A stretch of 42,960 nt of DNA from Legionella sp. (GTDB taxonomy: Bacteria; Pseudomonadota; Gammaproteobacteria; Legionellales; Legionellaceae). Each line of letters opens with the position of its first letter. Position 1 is the stretch's first letter. The notes beneath the pieces were generated by a model. It ran no database searches and was not told where the DNA came from. It saw nothing but the letters and a program-made list of their open reading frames with translations. The stretch is taken from assembly GCA_002863045.1 (NCBI GenBank), contig PKDH01000040.1, positions 1 to 42,960 on the forward strand. The letters are read 5' to 3'. Position numbers and translations under genes: made by a program. Below, one piece after another: positions 26,117 to 36,176 of this stretch.

Positions 26117-26779
26117 TTAGCGCCGGTAAAAAAGTAGATCCCAGATGCCATGTCCAAGTTGTTGACCTCGTTTTTCAAATTTTGTTAAAGGCCTTGTGTC
26201 AGGTTTAACCATAAAAGGCGAAGCGCTGGCATTGGCCAGTGTTTGAGTTTGATGTAAAACATCATACATTTGCTCAGCATAATTTTGCCAGTCAGTCGCA
26301 CAATGAATAAACCCTTGTGGTTGTAAGCGCGCGACCAAAAGCTCAATAAAAGATGGTTGTACTAAACGACGTTTATGATGTTTTTTCTTAGGCCATGGGT
26401 CAGGAAAAAAAATTTGAAATCCGGCAACTGAGGATAACGCCACACATTGTCTGATAAGCTCCACGGCATCACCTTTGGCAATTTTGACATTTTCAAGTTG
26501 ATGCTCGTAAAGATAAGCGGATAAACTGCCAATACCTGCTTCATGAACCTCTATGCCAATAAAGTTTTTTTGGGGCTGCATTTTAGCCATCTCAGCCAAT
26601 GAACTGCCCATACCAAAACCAATTTCAATGATGGTATCTGCTTGACGGTCAAATATCGTTTGAAAATCCCATACATGCTCGGTTGTTAATTGATATTTAG
26701 GATAATAATGCTTAAGGCCGTTTTGCTGACGATCACTTGTCCTGCCGGCACGCAATACAAAGCTTTTGATGGTTCTCAT
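26117..26779 (-). CDS. trmB: tRNA (guanine-N7-)-methyltransferase
   Basis: 220 aa SAM-dependent enzyme forming m7G46 in tRNA variable loops. Seen: SAM motif EIGFGMGSSLAEMA, the family block FFPDPWPKKKHHKRRLVQPS, and the C-terminal DTRPLTKFEKRGQQLGH. N-terminal FVLRAGRTSDRQQ is typical of the family. A TTAGCA-N17-TATAAT promoter precedes it. Confidence 0.96.
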   Translation of the reverse strand: MRTIKSFVLRAGRTSDRQQNGLKHYYPKYQLTTEHVWDFQTIFDRQADTIIEIGFGMGSSLAEMAKMQPQKNFIGIEVHEAGIGSLSAYLYEHQLENVKIAKGDAVELIRQCVALSSVAGFQIFFPDPWPKKKHHKRRLVQPSFIELLVARLQPQGFIHCATDWQNYAEQMYDVLHQTQTLANASASPFMVKPDTRPLTKFEKRGQQLGHGIWDLLFYRR

Positions 26780-26805
26780 AGGTTACCAACCACTTAAAAT
26801 TGGCT

Positions 26806-26834
26806 ATTATACCGAGCCATAGCCTTTTTGCTAA
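26806..26834 (-). promoter_or_regulatory. Predicted promoter of trmB (and hflKC)
   Basis: On the minus strand TTAGCA (26834-26829), 17 bp, perfect TATAAT (26811-26806). Start of transcription would be about 20 nt before the trmB ATG. It diverges from the rpmB promoter. Confidence 0.55.
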
Positions 26835-26869
26835 CATAATTGTCAATCATTTATACGACTAAATTATCA

Positions 26870-26898
26870 TTGCACCAAGCGCTACTTTTTGGTATAAA
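26870..26898 (+). promoter_or_regulatory. Predicted promoter of rpmB-rpmG
   Basis: TTGCAC (26870-26875), 17 bp, TATAAA (26893-26898). The spacer and downstream edge carry two AAGCGCT-type palindromic boxes (26877-26883 and 26897-26906) flanking the -10. Confidence 0.55.
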
Positions 26899-26942
26899 AG
26901 CGCTTTGAAAATTAAAGCATACTATTTATAGCGGAGTCCCAT

Positions 26943-27179
26943 ATGTCTAAAGTCTGCCAAATTACGGGCAAACGCCCTAAAACCGGCAATAACGTATCTC
27001 ATGCCAATAATAAAACCAAACGTCGTTTTCTACCTAATCTACAATCTCGTCGTTTTTGGGTAGAGGCTGAAAAACGCTTTGTACGTTTAAAAGTTAGCAC
27101 CAAAGGATTGCGTATTATTGATAAATTAGGTATTGAAACGGTACTAGAAAATCTACGCGCAAACGGTCAAAAAGTTTAG
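26943..27179 (+). CDS. rpmB: 50S ribosomal protein L28
   Basis: 78 aa, the normal proteobacterial length, strongly basic. Starts [20 protein letters not shown], as in E. coli L28, with one Cys only, so it is the zinc-free form. It is followed after 9 nt by rpmG, the conserved pair. Confidence 0.97.
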   Translation: MSKVCQITGKRPKTGNNVSHANNKTKRRFLPNLQSRRFWVEAEKRFVRLKVSTKGLRIIDKLGIETVLENLRANGQKV

Positions 27180-27188
27180 AGGAAAATC

Positions 27189-27353
27189 ATGGCAGCAATT
27201 ACCGTAAAAATTAAAATGGAATCATCCGCAGGCACAGGTTACTACAAAACAACGACTAAAAACCCGCGTAATCATCCAGAAAAACTAGAATTGATGATGT
27301 ATGACCCTGTGGTAAGAAAACACGTTAAATTTAAAGAAAAGAAAGTTAAATAA
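27189..27353 (+). CDS. rpmG: 50S ribosomal protein L33
   Basis: 54 aa from the ATG at 27189 (GAGGAAAA upstream) to TAA at 27351-27353. Basic; contains [20 protein letters not shown] and YDPVVRKHV, the L33 core. It has no cysteines, so it is the zinc-independent form. Short enough to be missed by length-filtered gene calling. It pairs with rpmB. Confidence 0.96.
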   Translation: MAAITVKIKMESSAGTGYYKTTTKNPRNHPEKLELMMYDPVVRKHVKFKEKKVK

Positions 27354-27409
27354 ATATTTCATCTATCTTGCTTGGTGCACTGGAATTTATTTCTATGGTA
27401 TCAAGCAAT

Positions 27410-28420
27410 TTATACCGCTTTGCTATGATGTTTACGGTATTCACTAGGTGTCATATCATTCCAACGTTTAAAAGCTTTCGTAAAGTTAGATAATTCTTTA
27501 AAACCTAATAAGAAGCTAATTTCTGTGATGGACAGTGACGTATTAAGCAACAAATCACACGCCTTTTTTTCTCGTATTTCATCAAGTATGTGTTGATAGG
27601 TTAATGAAAAAGATAACAAACGTCGCCTAAGCGTACGTATTGACATGCATAATTGTTTTGCCACTTCTGCCATAGATAATTTAGATAAATCTTGTGTATA
27701 AAGCATGTGTTTGATTTGATAAGGCAAATCATCTTCTTGTGATAAGTGCGCTTTTAAATCACTAATTTGTAATTTGGCTTGCTGATAACTTAAATCATCG
27801 GCAAAGTTAATGGCTGCAGATAACTCTTCATCACTAAAAAAAATTTTTGTTATTGGTGCATTAAATACAACTTCACTTGCAAAATGCTTGTAAAAATACT
27901 TATAAGCCGGTTCTGGATAATCAATTTCTAATTTAAGACCTAATGATGGTTTGTTTAATAAAAAAGTTTTAATTTTAATTAAATGGGCAATAGCCATCTC
28001 GGTTAAAAAACGATGATTGGTTGCATCAATAGGCATAACATCTAATTCAATATAACGAGATGAAGGTATAATATTGTCTTTTTTTAACTGTCCGGATAAT
28101 AACTTTGTGCGGGTAGCTATGAATTGTAGCATCGTCTCGATTGCCGCCTTAAGCGTTGGGCTTGTCATGGTGGCATACCCTAAAAAACCATGATTGGCAA
28201 TTGAAAGTTGCTCACCAAATAAAAGCCCCAGATGAGGCAGCTGGCTGTATTGGTAAGCACGCGCCACAATTTCATTAAATTCGGCCAGCGATAAGTAAGC
28301 TTGAGGATCTTCGATGCGCAAAGCCATGCCATGCAGATGATTTAAAAAACCATCCATGCCTTGCTTTTTTAAGCATTTATCTAAAATACCCAGATAGCTT
28401 GCTGCAATTGCGTGTTTCAC
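27410..28420 (-). CDS. AraC-family transcriptional regulator with Arabinose_bd-type N-terminal domain
   Basis: 336 aa from a GTG at 28420 without a strong ribosome site. N-terminal ligand-sensing domain (about 15-200) of the type shared by OruR-like regulators (GLLFGEQLSIANHGFLGYAT is typical), then an AraC DNA-binding domain with two helix-turn-helix units (about 235-330: LSMAEVAKQLCMSIRTLRRR and SITEISFLLGFKELSNFTKA, then WNDMTPSEYRK). Target and ligand unknown. It follows metK by 115 bp but has its own promoter. Convergent with rpmG. Confidence 0.9.
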   Translation of the reverse strand: MKHAIAASYLGILDKCLKKQGMDGFLNHLHGMALRIEDPQAYLSLAEFNEIVARAYQYSQLPHLGLLFGEQLSIANHGFLGYATMTSPTLKAAIETMLQFIATRTKLLSGQLKKDNIIPSSRYIELDVMPIDATNHRFLTEMAIAHLIKIKTFLLNKPSLGLKLEIDYPEPAYKYFYKHFASEVVFNAPITKIFFSDEELSAAINFADDLSYQQAKLQISDLKAHLSQEDDLPYQIKHMLYTQDLSKLSMAEVAKQLCMSIRTLRRRLLSFSLTYQHILDEIREKKACDLLLNTSLSITEISFLLGFKELSNFTKAFKRWNDMTPSEYRKHHSKAV

Positions 28421-28455
28421 CTAAAAGCTCAATCCCAATACCTCATAAAGCTTGA

Positions 28456-28484
28456 TTTATAACGAAATTTAACACTTTTTACAA
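28456..28484 (-). promoter_or_regulatory. Predicted promoter of the AraC-family regulator
   Basis: On the minus strand TTGTAA (28484-28479), 17 bp, TATAAA (28461-28456), about 35 nt before the start codon. Confidence 0.45.
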
Positions 28485-28535
28485 TCCTTGTTCTCAGGTT
28501 TGTCGATGCATCCATTTGAGAATAAAAGCGTTTGT

Positions 28536-29678
28536 TTATAGATTTTTTTGTAAATCTTTGACTTTATCTAATTTTTCCCAAGGAAATTCATCACGTCCAA
28601 AATGGCCATAAACAGCAGTTGAGCGATAAATAGGTCGTAATAGATCATAATATTCAATGATACCCTGAGGCGTTAAATCAAAATTATCATAAATTAAACG
28701 AATAATTTTTTCTTGTGCGATGGTAGCTGTGCCAAAGGTATCCAGACTAATTGAGGTGGGATGCGCCACACCAATGGCATAAGATAACTGTATTTCACAT
28801 TTTTGCGCCAATCCTGCTGCAACGATATTTTTAGCCACATGACGGGCGGCATAAGCTGCTGAACGGTCGACTTTGGAGGGATCTTTCCCTGAAAAACAAC
28901 CACCACCATGACGCGCCATTCCACCGTAAGTATCCACAATAATTTTACGACCCGTTAAGCCACAATCCCCAAGCGGGCCACCAATGACAAACCGGCCCGT
29001 TGGGTTGATAAAATATTTAGTCTTCTCAGAAAGCCATTGCGTGGGTAAAATCGGCGTGATGATATCAGCTTTAATGGCCTCCACTAATTCAGCATGCGTG
29101 ATATCGGGCGTGTGTTGAGTAGAAAACACCACCGTATCAATGGCTACAGGTTGATTATTTTTATACTCAAAGGTCAACTGACATTTGGCATCTGGTCGTA
29201 ACCAAGGCAGCTGATGATTTTTACGTAATAAAGCTTGCTGTTGCATTAAACGATGTGCATAGGCAATCGGTGCCGGCATAAATACATCGGTTTCACAAGT
29301 GGCATAACCAAACATTAGCCCTTGATCACCAGCTCCTAAGGACATTTTATTATCAACTCCCTGAGCAATATCAGGTGATTGCTTACCGATGGCTGATACT
29401 ACAGCACAAGACGACCAATCAAACCCCATATCAGAACTGTTATAACCTATATCTTGAATAACTTGGCGAGCAATTTGCTCTACATCTACCCATGCAGAGG
29501 TGGTAATTTCACCACCTACCAGCACCATACCTGTTTTTACAAAAGTTTCACAGGCCACTCGTGCTGCTGGGTCATCGGCTAAAATTGCATCTAAAATAGC
29601 ATCTGATATCTGATCGGCTATTTTATCTGGATGCCCTTCTGATACTGATTCTGAGGTAAAAACTTCAAAACTACTCAT
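28536..29678 (-). CDS. metK: S-adenosylmethionine synthetase
   Basis: 380 aa from the ATG at 29678, with AAGGAAAA upstream and the family start [20 protein letters not shown]; the frame extends to 29699 without support. It makes SAM from methionine and ATP. Seen: [28 protein letters not shown], and [20 protein letters not shown]. The start overlaps the end of carA by 8 nt, so the two are translationally coupled, an unusual pairing. Confidence 0.98.
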   Translation of the reverse strand: MSSFEVFTSESVSEGHPDKIADQISDAILDAILADDPAARVACETFVKTGMVLVGGEITTSAWVDVEQIARQVIQDIGYNSSDMGFDWSSCAVVSAIGKQSPDIAQGVDNKMSLGAGDQGLMFGYATCETDVFMPAPIAYAHRLMQQQALLRKNHQLPWLRPDAKCQLTFEYKNNQPVAIDTVVFSTQHTPDITHAELVEAIKADIITPILPTQWLSEKTKYFINPTGRFVIGGPLGDCGLTGRKIIVDTYGGMARHGGGCFSGKDPSKVDRSAAYAARHVAKNIVAAGLAQKCEIQLSYAIGVAHPTSISLDTFGTATIAQEKIIRLIYDNFDLTPQGIIEYYDLLRPIYRSTAVYGHFGRDEFPWEKLDKVKDLQKNL

Positions 29679-30819
29679 AATTTTCCTTTTTAACAGCAAT
29701 ACGCTTGCGCATCATTTTAATAAATTCATCAAAAATAGTGGCGATATCATGTGGACCTGGGCTTGCCTCAGGATGCCCTTGAAAACCTAGCGCTGGTTTT
29801 TTGCTATGGCGAAACCCTTGCAAGCTTTGATCAAACAATGAACGATGAGTCACAATAAGCTCATCAGGCAATGAAGCTTCTTCAATAGCAAACCCATGAT
29901 TTTGACTGGTAATAAATACTCTTTTTAGCGTATCAACCGCCACAACTGGATGATTTGCGCCATGATGACCAAATTTCATTTTGCACGATTTAGCACCCAG
30001 AGCTAAACCTAATAATTGAAAGCCTAAACAAATACCAAACAAAGGAATATCATTATCTAAAAAATGGTGGATGGCTTTTATGGCGTAGGTACATGCTTTA
30101 GGGTCACCGGGCCCATTTGAAAGTAAAATTCCATCAGGATTTAAAACCTGAACCTCCTCTGCAGAGGTTTTGGCTGGAACTAACGTAATATGACAGCCGC
30201 GCTCATTTAAAATTTTTAGTATTGAATGCTTAACACCAAAATCATACGCCACTACATGCAGTGTTAAGGGTGCGGTATGGCTTGCCCAAGGGCCACGGCT
30301 TTCATGCCAGCGTTCAATGGTTTGACGTGTTACCTCAACCGCTAAATCTTGATTAGCAAGACTAGACGTCTGTCGTGCTTTGTCAATTAGAACATCATGA
30401 GATTGGGTGATATCTGTGGTGATGCAGGCATTCATAGCCCCTTTTTGCTGTAGGATAAGCGTTAGTGCGCGCGTATCAACGCCGGCGATGGCCACAATAT
30501 GGTGTCTTTTAAGAAAATCTTCTAGCGTGTTATTGCTGCGATAATGACAAGTATAAGAATTGAACTCTCGTACCACAAGCCCTTTAGCCCACACACGCGA
30601 GGATTCATTATCTTCATCATTAATACCTGTATTACCTACATGGGCTGTGGTAAGCGTGATAATTTGCCCACAATAGGATGGGTCAGTTAATATTTCTTGA
30701 TAGCCTGTCATAGCGGTATTAAAAACCAACTCACCCAAAGCCTCACCATCGGCCCCTACAGCATAACCTGTAAAAATAGTGCCATCTGCAAGCGCTAATA
30801 TTGCTGGTTTTTCAATCAT
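29671..30819 (-). CDS. carA: Carbamoyl-phosphate synthase small subunit
   Basis: 382 aa from the ATG at 30819, with AGGA 6-7 nt upstream. Glutamine amidotransferase subunit supplying ammonia to CarB for pyrimidine and arginine synthesis. N-terminal domain matches E. coli CarA ([16 protein letters not shown]); class I GATase domain has Cys264 in FGICLGFQ and the His/Glu in [13 protein letters not shown]. The residue after ICLG is Phe where E. coli has His, a position outside the catalytic triad. carB, normally next, is absent and replaced by metK. A hairpin with a T run sits just before the ribosome site. Confidence 0.97.
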   Translation of the reverse strand: MIEKPAILALADGTIFTGYAVGADGEALGELVFNTAMTGYQEILTDPSYCGQIITLTTAHVGNTGINDEDNESSRVWAKGLVVREFNSYTCHYRSNNTLEDFLKRHHIVAIAGVDTRALTLILQQKGAMNACITTDITQSHDVLIDKARQTSSLANQDLAVEVTRQTIERWHESRGPWASHTAPLTLHVVAYDFGVKHSILKILNERGCHITLVPAKTSAEEVQVLNPDGILLSNGPGDPKACTYAIKAIHHFLDNDIPLFGICLGFQLLGLALGAKSCKMKFGHHGANHPVVAVDTLKRVFITSQNHGFAIEEASLPDELIVTHRSLFDQSLQGFRHSKKPALGFQGHPEASPGPHDIATIFDEFIKMMRKRIAVKKENYE

Positions 30820-30827
30820 CAATCATC

Positions 30828-30870
30828 CTAAAAATAAAGCTTATCCGTCCAGGAACGCATAAGCTTATTT
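30828..30870 (-). terminator. Hairpin with T run in the carA leader
   Basis: On the minus strand AAATAAGCTTAT (30870-30859) pairs with ATAAGCTTTATTT (30844-30832), one bulged base, 14-nt loop, then TTTTTAGG leading into the carA ribosome site. It can end dnaJ transcripts or act as an attenuator of carA-metK. The stem is A/T-rich, so strength is uncertain. Confidence 0.5.
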
Positions 30871-30898
30871 GAAATGTCGCAATTGTAGCGCATGGTGA

Positions 30899-32026
30899 TT
30901 AAAATTTCATGTCCTCAAAAAATTTTTTAACACCATCAAACCAGGATGAAGAACGCGGAGAATGCGTTTTTTTGCTATCTGATAAAGAAGTATCAAGTGT
31001 AGCCAACAACTCTTTTTGTTCTTTTGATAAATTAACCGGTGTTTCTATGACTACTTTACATAATAAATCACCAATACCTTGGTGATGAACAGATTGAATG
31101 CCTTTACCGCGTAAACGAAATGTTTTGCCCGTTTGCGTCTCAGCAGGTATTTTTAAGGTTACTCGTCCGCCTAAGGTAGGTACTTCAATGGTGCCACCTA
31201 GGGCTGCACTTGTGAAACTAATGGGCACATCACAATGCAAATCACTACCGTGACGCTCAAAAATCGTATGTGGTTTTAAGCTCACCTGTACATATAAATC
31301 ACCGTTAGAGCCGCCATGAAGGCCTGCTTCACCTTCACCATTTAAACGAACTCTGTCACCATTATCGACCCCTGCTGGAATTTTAACAGTTAACTTTTTG
31401 CTTTCTCTAACGCGACCCTGACCATGACAACCTGTACATGGGTCAGTAATAACCTTGCCTTCACCATGACAAGTAGGACAGGTCTGCTGGATGGAAAAAA
31501 AACCTTGTTGAATTCTTACCTGCCCTACCCCACCACATGTTTCACAAGCGCTAGGCATTGACCCCTTCTTCGCACCTGAGCCTTGGCATAATTGACATGT
31601 ACCATGCCTGGGTACCGTAATTTCAACTTGCTTGCCAACGGCCGCCTCTTCAAGTGTAAGCTGCGTATTAAATTGTAAATCAGCGCCACGTTGCCCACGG
31701 CTTTGTCGCCCCTGCGCACGGCCACCTGTAAAAATATTATCAAAAATATCTTCAAACACATCACCAAAGCCACCAAACCCACCGGCGCCACCACCTTGAC
31801 CTTCTACACCAGCATGGCCAAATTGATCATAGTTGGCTTTCTTTTGTTTATCTGATAACACCGCATAGGCTTTTTGAACTTCTTTAAATTTTTCTTCAGC
31901 AGCGGCATCATTTGCGTTACGGTCAGGATGGTATTTCATTGCCAGCTTGCGATAAGCTTTTTTAATTTCATGGTCATCAGCTTGTTTGCTAACGCCAAGC
32001 ACATCGTAATAATCCCGCTGTTGCAT
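30899..32026 (-). CDS. dnaJ: Co-chaperone DnaJ
   Basis: 375 aa. J domain (1-70) with the HPD motif in KYHPDRN, a Gly/Phe region (about 75-110), four zinc repeats ([32 protein letters not shown] at about 140-205), and C-terminal substrate-binding domains. It stimulates the DnaK ATPase and delivers clients. Third gene of grpE-dnaK-dnaJ, but separated from dnaK by a terminator hairpin. Confidence 0.98.
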   Translation of the reverse strand: MQQRDYYDVLGVSKQADDHEIKKAYRKLAMKYHPDRNANDAAAEEKFKEVQKAYAVLSDKQKKANYDQFGHAGVEGQGGGAGGFGGFGDVFEDIFDNIFTGGRAQGRQSRGQRGADLQFNTQLTLEEAAVGKQVEITVPRHGTCQLCQGSGAKKGSMPSACETCGGVGQVRIQQGFFSIQQTCPTCHGEGKVITDPCTGCHGQGRVRESKKLTVKIPAGVDNGDRVRLNGEGEAGLHGGSNGDLYVQVSLKPHTIFERHGSDLHCDVPISFTSAALGGTIEVPTLGGRVTLKIPAETQTGKTFRLRGKGIQSVHHQGIGDLLCKVVIETPVNLSKEQKELLATLDTSLSDSKKTHSPRSSSWFDGVKKFFEDMKF

Positions 32027-32040
32027 AACGACTCACTTAA

Positions 32041-32075
32041 TAAAAAATAATGGAGCACTTGTTAAAGCGCTCCAT
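32041..32075 (-). terminator. Rho-independent terminator between dnaK and dnaJ
   Basis: On the minus strand ATGGAGCGCTT-TAAC-AAGTGCTCCAT (11-bp stem with one G-T pair) is followed by TATTTTTTATT. Placed 54-80 nt after the dnaK stop and just before the dnaJ ribosome site; expected to make dnaJ less abundant than dnaK. Confidence 0.75.
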
Positions 32076-32128
32076 GTAGAAATGGTGTCACATGGTTAAG
32101 TTATTAATAACTTATTTTAACTTGTTGC

Positions 32129-34066
32129 TTACTTTTTATCTTCTTTAACTTCTTCAAATTCAGCATCAACCACACCTTCTTGATTTTTGCTTTCGGTTGA
32201 ATCTTGTGCAGTTGACGAGTCTTGCTCACCAGTTGCTGCACTTTCAGCATTATTTTTGGCATAAAGTTTTTCAGCAAGCTTACCAGACATATCAGATAAG
32301 ACTTTCATCTTTTCTTCAATTTGTGCTTTTTCTTCGCTTTTCAGCGCATCTTTTAATGCATTAACAGCAGCTTCAATCTCTTTTTTCTCATCCTCAGCGA
32401 TACCATCGCCTAAATCAGTCATGGTTTTTTCGCTGTTATGAATAAGACTGTCCGCTTGATTACGCAGTTCAATCATTTCTTTGAATTTTTTATCTTCTTC
32501 AACATGAGATTCAGCATCTTTAATCATATTTTGAACTTCATCATCACTTAAACCACTTGATGCTTTAATCACAATCGACTGCGCCTTACCTGTGGCTTTA
32601 TCTTTGGCCGATACATTTAAAATACCATTGGCATCAATATCAAATGTCACCTCAATTTGTGGCACACCACGAGGTGCGGCTGGAATATCGGTTAAGTCAA
32701 AACGACCAAGTGATTTGTTTGCCGAAGCTTTTTCACGCTCACCTTGTAACACATGCACTGTTACGGCTGTTTGCCTATCATCAGCTGTAGAGAAAACTTG
32801 ATTGGCTTTGGTTGGAATGGTGGTATTTTTCTCAATGAGTTTGGTCATTACGCCACCTAATGTTTCAATCCCTAAAGATAAAGGTGTCACATCGAGCAAT
32901 AAGATATCTTTAACATCACCTGACAATACTGCTGCTTGAATGGCAGCTCCCACAGCGACTGCTTCATCTGGGTTAACGTCTTTTCTAGGTTCTTTACCGA
33001 AAAATTCTTGAACTGTTTTTTGCACCAAAGGCATTCTTGTTTGGCCACCAACTAGAATCACTTCATTGATTTTAGCCACATCAAGGCCGGCGTCTTTTAA
33101 AGCAGTTTTGCAAGGTGCGATGGTGCGCTCAACTAATTTCTCCACCAATGATTCAAGCTTAGCACGGGTGAGTTTAACGTTAAGATGTTTAGGTCCGGAT
33201 GAATCGGCCGTGATATAAGGCAAATTAACATCGGTTTGCTGCGCTGAAGATAATTCAATTTTAGCTTTTTCAGCTGCTTCTTTTAAGCGTTGTAAAGCCA
33301 ATGGGTCATTGTGTAAATCAATGCCTGTATCTTTTTTAAATTCTGCTGCTAAATATTCAATTAAGGCTAAGTCGAAATCTTCACCACCTAGGAAAGTATC
33401 ACCATTGGTTGCAAGTACTTCAAATTGATGCTCACCGTCAACTTCAGCAATTTCAATGATAGAGATATCAAATGTACCACCACCTAAGTCATAGACTGCA
33501 ATCACTGAATCACCACGTTTTTTATCCATACCATAGGCAAGAGCTGCAGCCGTAGGTTCATTGATAATACGTTTGACTTCAAGACCTGCAATACGCCCAG
33601 CATCTTTAGTTGCTTGACGCTGTGAATCATTAAAATAAGCCGGTACAGTGATCACCGCTTCACTCACAGTTTCACCTAGATAATCTTCTGCTGTTTTTTT
33701 CATTTTGCGTAGTACTTCAGCTGAAATTTGCGGTGGTGCTTTATCTTCATTGTGTACTTTAATCCATGCATCACCGTTATTGGCTTTGACGATTTTGTAA
33801 GGCACCATTTTAATGTCTTTTTGCACAATTTCATCTTCAAAGCGGCGACCTATCAAACGCTTAGCAGCATAAATAGTGTTGTTAGGATTAGTTACTGCTT
33901 GTCTTTTAGCCGATTGCCCAACCAATACTTCGTTTTCAGAAAAGGCGACAATGGATGGGGTGGTGCGCAGACCTTCACTGTTTTCAATAACGCGGGCTTT
34001 ATCACCTTCCATCACGGCGACGCATGAGTTGGTGGTTCCTAAGTCAATACCTATCATTTTTGCCAT
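32129..34066 (-). CDS. dnaK: Chaperone DnaK (Hsp70)
   Basis: 645 aa from the ATG at 34066 (GGAGC upstream); an earlier in-frame start adds four residues. Nucleotide-binding domain with [46 protein letters not shown] and [13 protein letters not shown], then substrate-binding domain and lid; the C-terminal tail has [12 protein letters not shown], close to the EEV-type end. Central ATP-dependent folding chaperone. It has its own sigma-32 promoter in the gap to grpE. Confidence 0.99.
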   Translation of the reverse strand: MAKMIGIDLGTTNSCVAVMEGDKARVIENSEGLRTTPSIVAFSENEVLVGQSAKRQAVTNPNNTIYAAKRLIGRRFEDEIVQKDIKMVPYKIVKANNGDAWIKVHNEDKAPPQISAEVLRKMKKTAEDYLGETVSEAVITVPAYFNDSQRQATKDAGRIAGLEVKRIINEPTAAALAYGMDKKRGDSVIAVYDLGGGTFDISIIEIAEVDGEHQFEVLATNGDTFLGGEDFDLALIEYLAAEFKKDTGIDLHNDPLALQRLKEAAEKAKIELSSAQQTDVNLPYITADSSGPKHLNVKLTRAKLESLVEKLVERTIAPCKTALKDAGLDVAKINEVILVGGQTRMPLVQKTVQEFFGKEPRKDVNPDEAVAVGAAIQAAVLSGDVKDILLLDVTPLSLGIETLGGVMTKLIEKNTTIPTKANQVFSTADDRQTAVTVHVLQGEREKASANKSLGRFDLTDIPAAPRGVPQIEVTFDIDANGILNVSAKDKATGKAQSIVIKASSGLSDDEVQNMIKDAESHVEEDKKFKEMIELRNQADSLIHNSEKTMTDLGDGIAEDEKKEIEAAVNALKDALKSEEKAQIEEKMKVLSDMSGKLAEKLYAKNNAESAATGEQDSSTAQDSTESKNQEGVVDAEFEEVKEDKK

Positions 34067-34099
34067 GTTTTGCTCCAAATGTTTTGTGTTGAATGCTAT

Positions 34100-34125
34100 A
34101 TGGGGCGTGAATGTTAAAATTCAAC
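34100..34125 (-). promoter_or_regulatory. Heat-shock (sigma-32) promoter of dnaK
   Basis: On the minus strand GTTGAA (34125-34120), 14 bp, CCCCATAT (34105-34098). One mismatch from CTTGAA and a perfect CCCCAT-type -10. It lies 13-38 nt after the grpE stop and 32-34 nt before the dnaK ATG. Confidence 0.75.
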
Positions 34126-34137
34126 CCAATTTTTCTG

Positions 34138-34716
34138 TTATGCGTTTTTTGCCACAATCACGCGTGCAGGTCGAATTACCCGCCCGGCCAATCGATACCC
34201 TTTTTGAAACACGGTGACCACACTATTAGGTTTAGCATCAGGAAGAACTTGCATCGACATTGCTTCGTGTTCTTCAGGATTAAACATCTGACCTTCTGGG
34301 TTAATTTCTTGCACCTCAAATTTTGTTAATGTATCAAGAAATAATTTAAGCGTTAGTGCCAACCCCTCAGCCATGGCACTATTAGATTCTGCTAATGAGA
34401 TGGCTTGTTCAAGACTATCTAATACCGGTAAAAGTGAGTTGATTAATTTATCTTGACCATAACGATGGGCATTTGCCACATCACGCTCAGCACGTCTTCG
34501 CACATTTTCAAGCTCAGCATAAGCACGTGCAGCTTTCTCTTTGTGTTCATCAGCCGTTTGATTAGCCGTGTCTAGCTTATTGTTTAACTCAATGTATTCT
34601 GGATGACTGGCGATGGTGTCTTGGGGCAACCCTTCAGTAGAATCTGATGTTTCTGATGCTTCTTGCTCAGCCTCTTCAATAATTTTTTTCCAGTCTTTGG
34701 GCTTTTCATCTTGCAT
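34138..34716 (-). CDS. grpE: Nucleotide exchange factor GrpE
   Basis: 192 aa. Acidic N-terminal region (EEAEQEASETSD), a long dimerisation helix (about 45-95), then the GrpE beta-wing with MFNPEEHEAMSMQ and VFQKGYRLAGRVIRPARVIV, the family signature. It releases ADP from DnaK. First gene of the heat-shock cluster, with a near-perfect sigma-32 promoter. Confidence 0.98.
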   Translation of the reverse strand: MQDEKPKDWKKIIEEAEQEASETSDSTEGLPQDTIASHPEYIELNNKLDTANQTADEHKEKAARAYAELENVRRRAERDVANAHRYGQDKLINSLLPVLDSLEQAISLAESNSAMAEGLALTLKLFLDTLTKFEVQEINPEGQMFNPEEHEAMSMQVLPDAKPNSVVTVFQKGYRLAGRVIRPARVIVAKNA

Positions 34717-34762
34717 AATATGAACTCTTATATCTTAGTTTAAATAAGTTGAGCTGCCAAAA

Positions 34763-34788
34763 ATGGGGTCAATGATAAAAAATTCAAG
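34763..34788 (-). promoter_or_regulatory. Heat-shock (sigma-32) promoter of grpE
   Basis: On the minus strand CTTGAA (34788-34783), 14-bp spacer, CCCCATTTTT (34768-34759). Both boxes match the sigma-32 consensus. Confidence 0.85.
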
Positions 34789-34913
34789 CGTTGTATTTAA
34801 ATAATTTAGACAAATAGTAAGTTAACTATTTGCATAAGTGCGAGACTAATCTACAAATTAAGCATAATTTAGTTTACAATTTGGGTATTCTTTTTTTCAT
34901 ACAATGTGTCTCA

Positions 34914-36176
34914 ATGGTTTTTGTTGCTTGTGGATTAAACCATCAAACTGCCTCAATTGGTCTGCGTGAGCAAGTTGCCATGCATGCGCCTGCCCAACTA
35001 TCTTTGCTACATCGTTTAATGCAATCACCAAACATTAGTGAAGCGGTGGTGCTGTCTACTTGTAATCGTACCGAGATTTATTGTGAAACCTCTCATCCTG
35101 AATTAGTCGCTCAATGGCTGATACCAGCGCATCAATCAACATGTGATACTTTGCGCTCAAGTTTATATTTATATCAGGGTTTAGATGCTCTGCAGCATCT
35201 TATGCGTGTTGCCAGCGGCCTTGATTCAATGATACTAGGTGAGCCGCAAATATTAGGTCAATTAAAGCAAGCTTACCAACAAGGCTGTGCAATACAAAGT
35301 GTTAAAAAAGAACTGCGTATTCTTTTTGAGTACGCTTTTCGTACGAGTAAAAAAATTCGTCATGTAAGTCAAATAGGAAATCATCCTGTGTCAGTTGCAT
35401 CAGCGGGCGTACAGATGATAAGCCGCTTGTTTACCGATTATGCTTCTTTAAAGGTTTTTTTAATTGGGTCTGGTGAAACAGCGCGTTTGGCAGCTAAATA
35501 TCTACACAAACAAGGGGTGCGAAAGTTTTATGTCGCCAGTCGCACGTTTGAGCATGCGCAAACACTTGCTCAGGAATTTAGTGCCAAAGCGTTAACAATA
35601 AAAGATATTTCAAGCCACCTTCCTCAAGCAGATGTGGTGATATCGGCCACCACCTGTCCTTTGCCATTTATTACCAAAAACATGGTCGAACGCGCACTGT
35701 ATCAGCGCCAAAATAAACCCATGTGTTTGCTTGATTTAGCCGTGCCGCGGGATATTGAAACCGAGGTCAATAAACTTTCTTTTGTTACGCTTTATAATCT
35801 AGATGATTTACAAAATCTTACTGAAACAAGCCTACAACAACGCCGCACAAGCGCATGTGACGCTGAAAAATTAGTTGAAGAGGCTGTGACTCATTTTTCC
35901 GGTCAACATCGCTCGTTACAAGCAAATTCAGCCATCTGCCATTATCGTCATCAAATGCAACAACTTGCCGAGCAAGAATTGGAACGTGCCTTAGGCAAAC
36001 TTGCTGCAGGCTTAAACCAGGAAAAAGTATTACGCGAATTATGCAATCGGTTGGTCAATAAATTAACTCATCAACCCACCGTAGGCTTAAAGCAGGCCGC
36101 CTGGGATGGCAAAATCGATTTATCGACTCTAACTGATTATCTTTTAACTAACGAAGCTGATACCCTTACTGTATGA
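34914..36176 (+). CDS. hemA: Glutamyl-tRNA reductase
   Basis: 420 aa from the ATG at 34914, which aligns with E. coli HemA (418 aa) and puts the catalytic Cys at position 50 ([13 protein letters not shown]); the frame is open upstream to 34830 but that part is not HemA-like. It reduces glutamyl-tRNA to glutamate semialdehyde, the first step of tetrapyrrole synthesis. Seen: [27 protein letters not shown], the NADPH domain ([16 protein letters not shown]) and [10 protein letters not shown]. No clear ribosome site. Followed by prfA with an ATGA overlap, the classical hemA-prfA-prmC order. Confidence 0.97.
   Translation: MVFVACGLNHQTASIGLREQVAMHAPAQLSLLHRLMQSPNISEAVVLSTCNRTEIYCETSHPELVAQWLIPAHQSTCDTLRSSLYLYQGLDALQHLMRVASGLDSMILGEPQILGQLKQAYQQGCAIQSVKKELRILFEYAFRTSKKIRHVSQIGNHPVSVASAGVQMISRLFTDYASLKVFLIGSGETARLAAKYLHKQGVRKFYVASRTFEHAQTLAQEFSAKALTIKDISSHLPQADVVISATTCPLPFITKNMVERALYQRQNKPMCLLDLAVPRDIETEVNKLSFVTLYNLDDLQNLTETSLQQRRTSACDAEKLVEEAVTHFSGQHRSLQANSAICHYRHQMQQLAEQELERALGKLAAGLNQEKVLRELCNRLVNKLTHQPTVGLKQAAWDGKIDLSTLTDYLLTNEADTLTV

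Noticed and set aside
27367..27417. Inverted repeats between rpmG and the AraC-type gene as a terminator
   Set aside because: CTTGCTTG pairs with CAAGCAA only across a 27-nt loop and no T run follows; too weak to annotate.
31525..31794. Second leftward open frame inside dnaJ
   Set aside because: It overlaps dnaJ entirely, has unusual composition driven by the Gly/Phe region in another frame, and no ribosome site.
32098..32113. Perfect 16-bp palindrome AAGTTATTAATAACTT between dnaK and dnaJ as a terminator
   Set aside because: It is wholly A/T-rich and not followed by a T run; the GC-containing hairpin at 32050-32075 is the better terminator.
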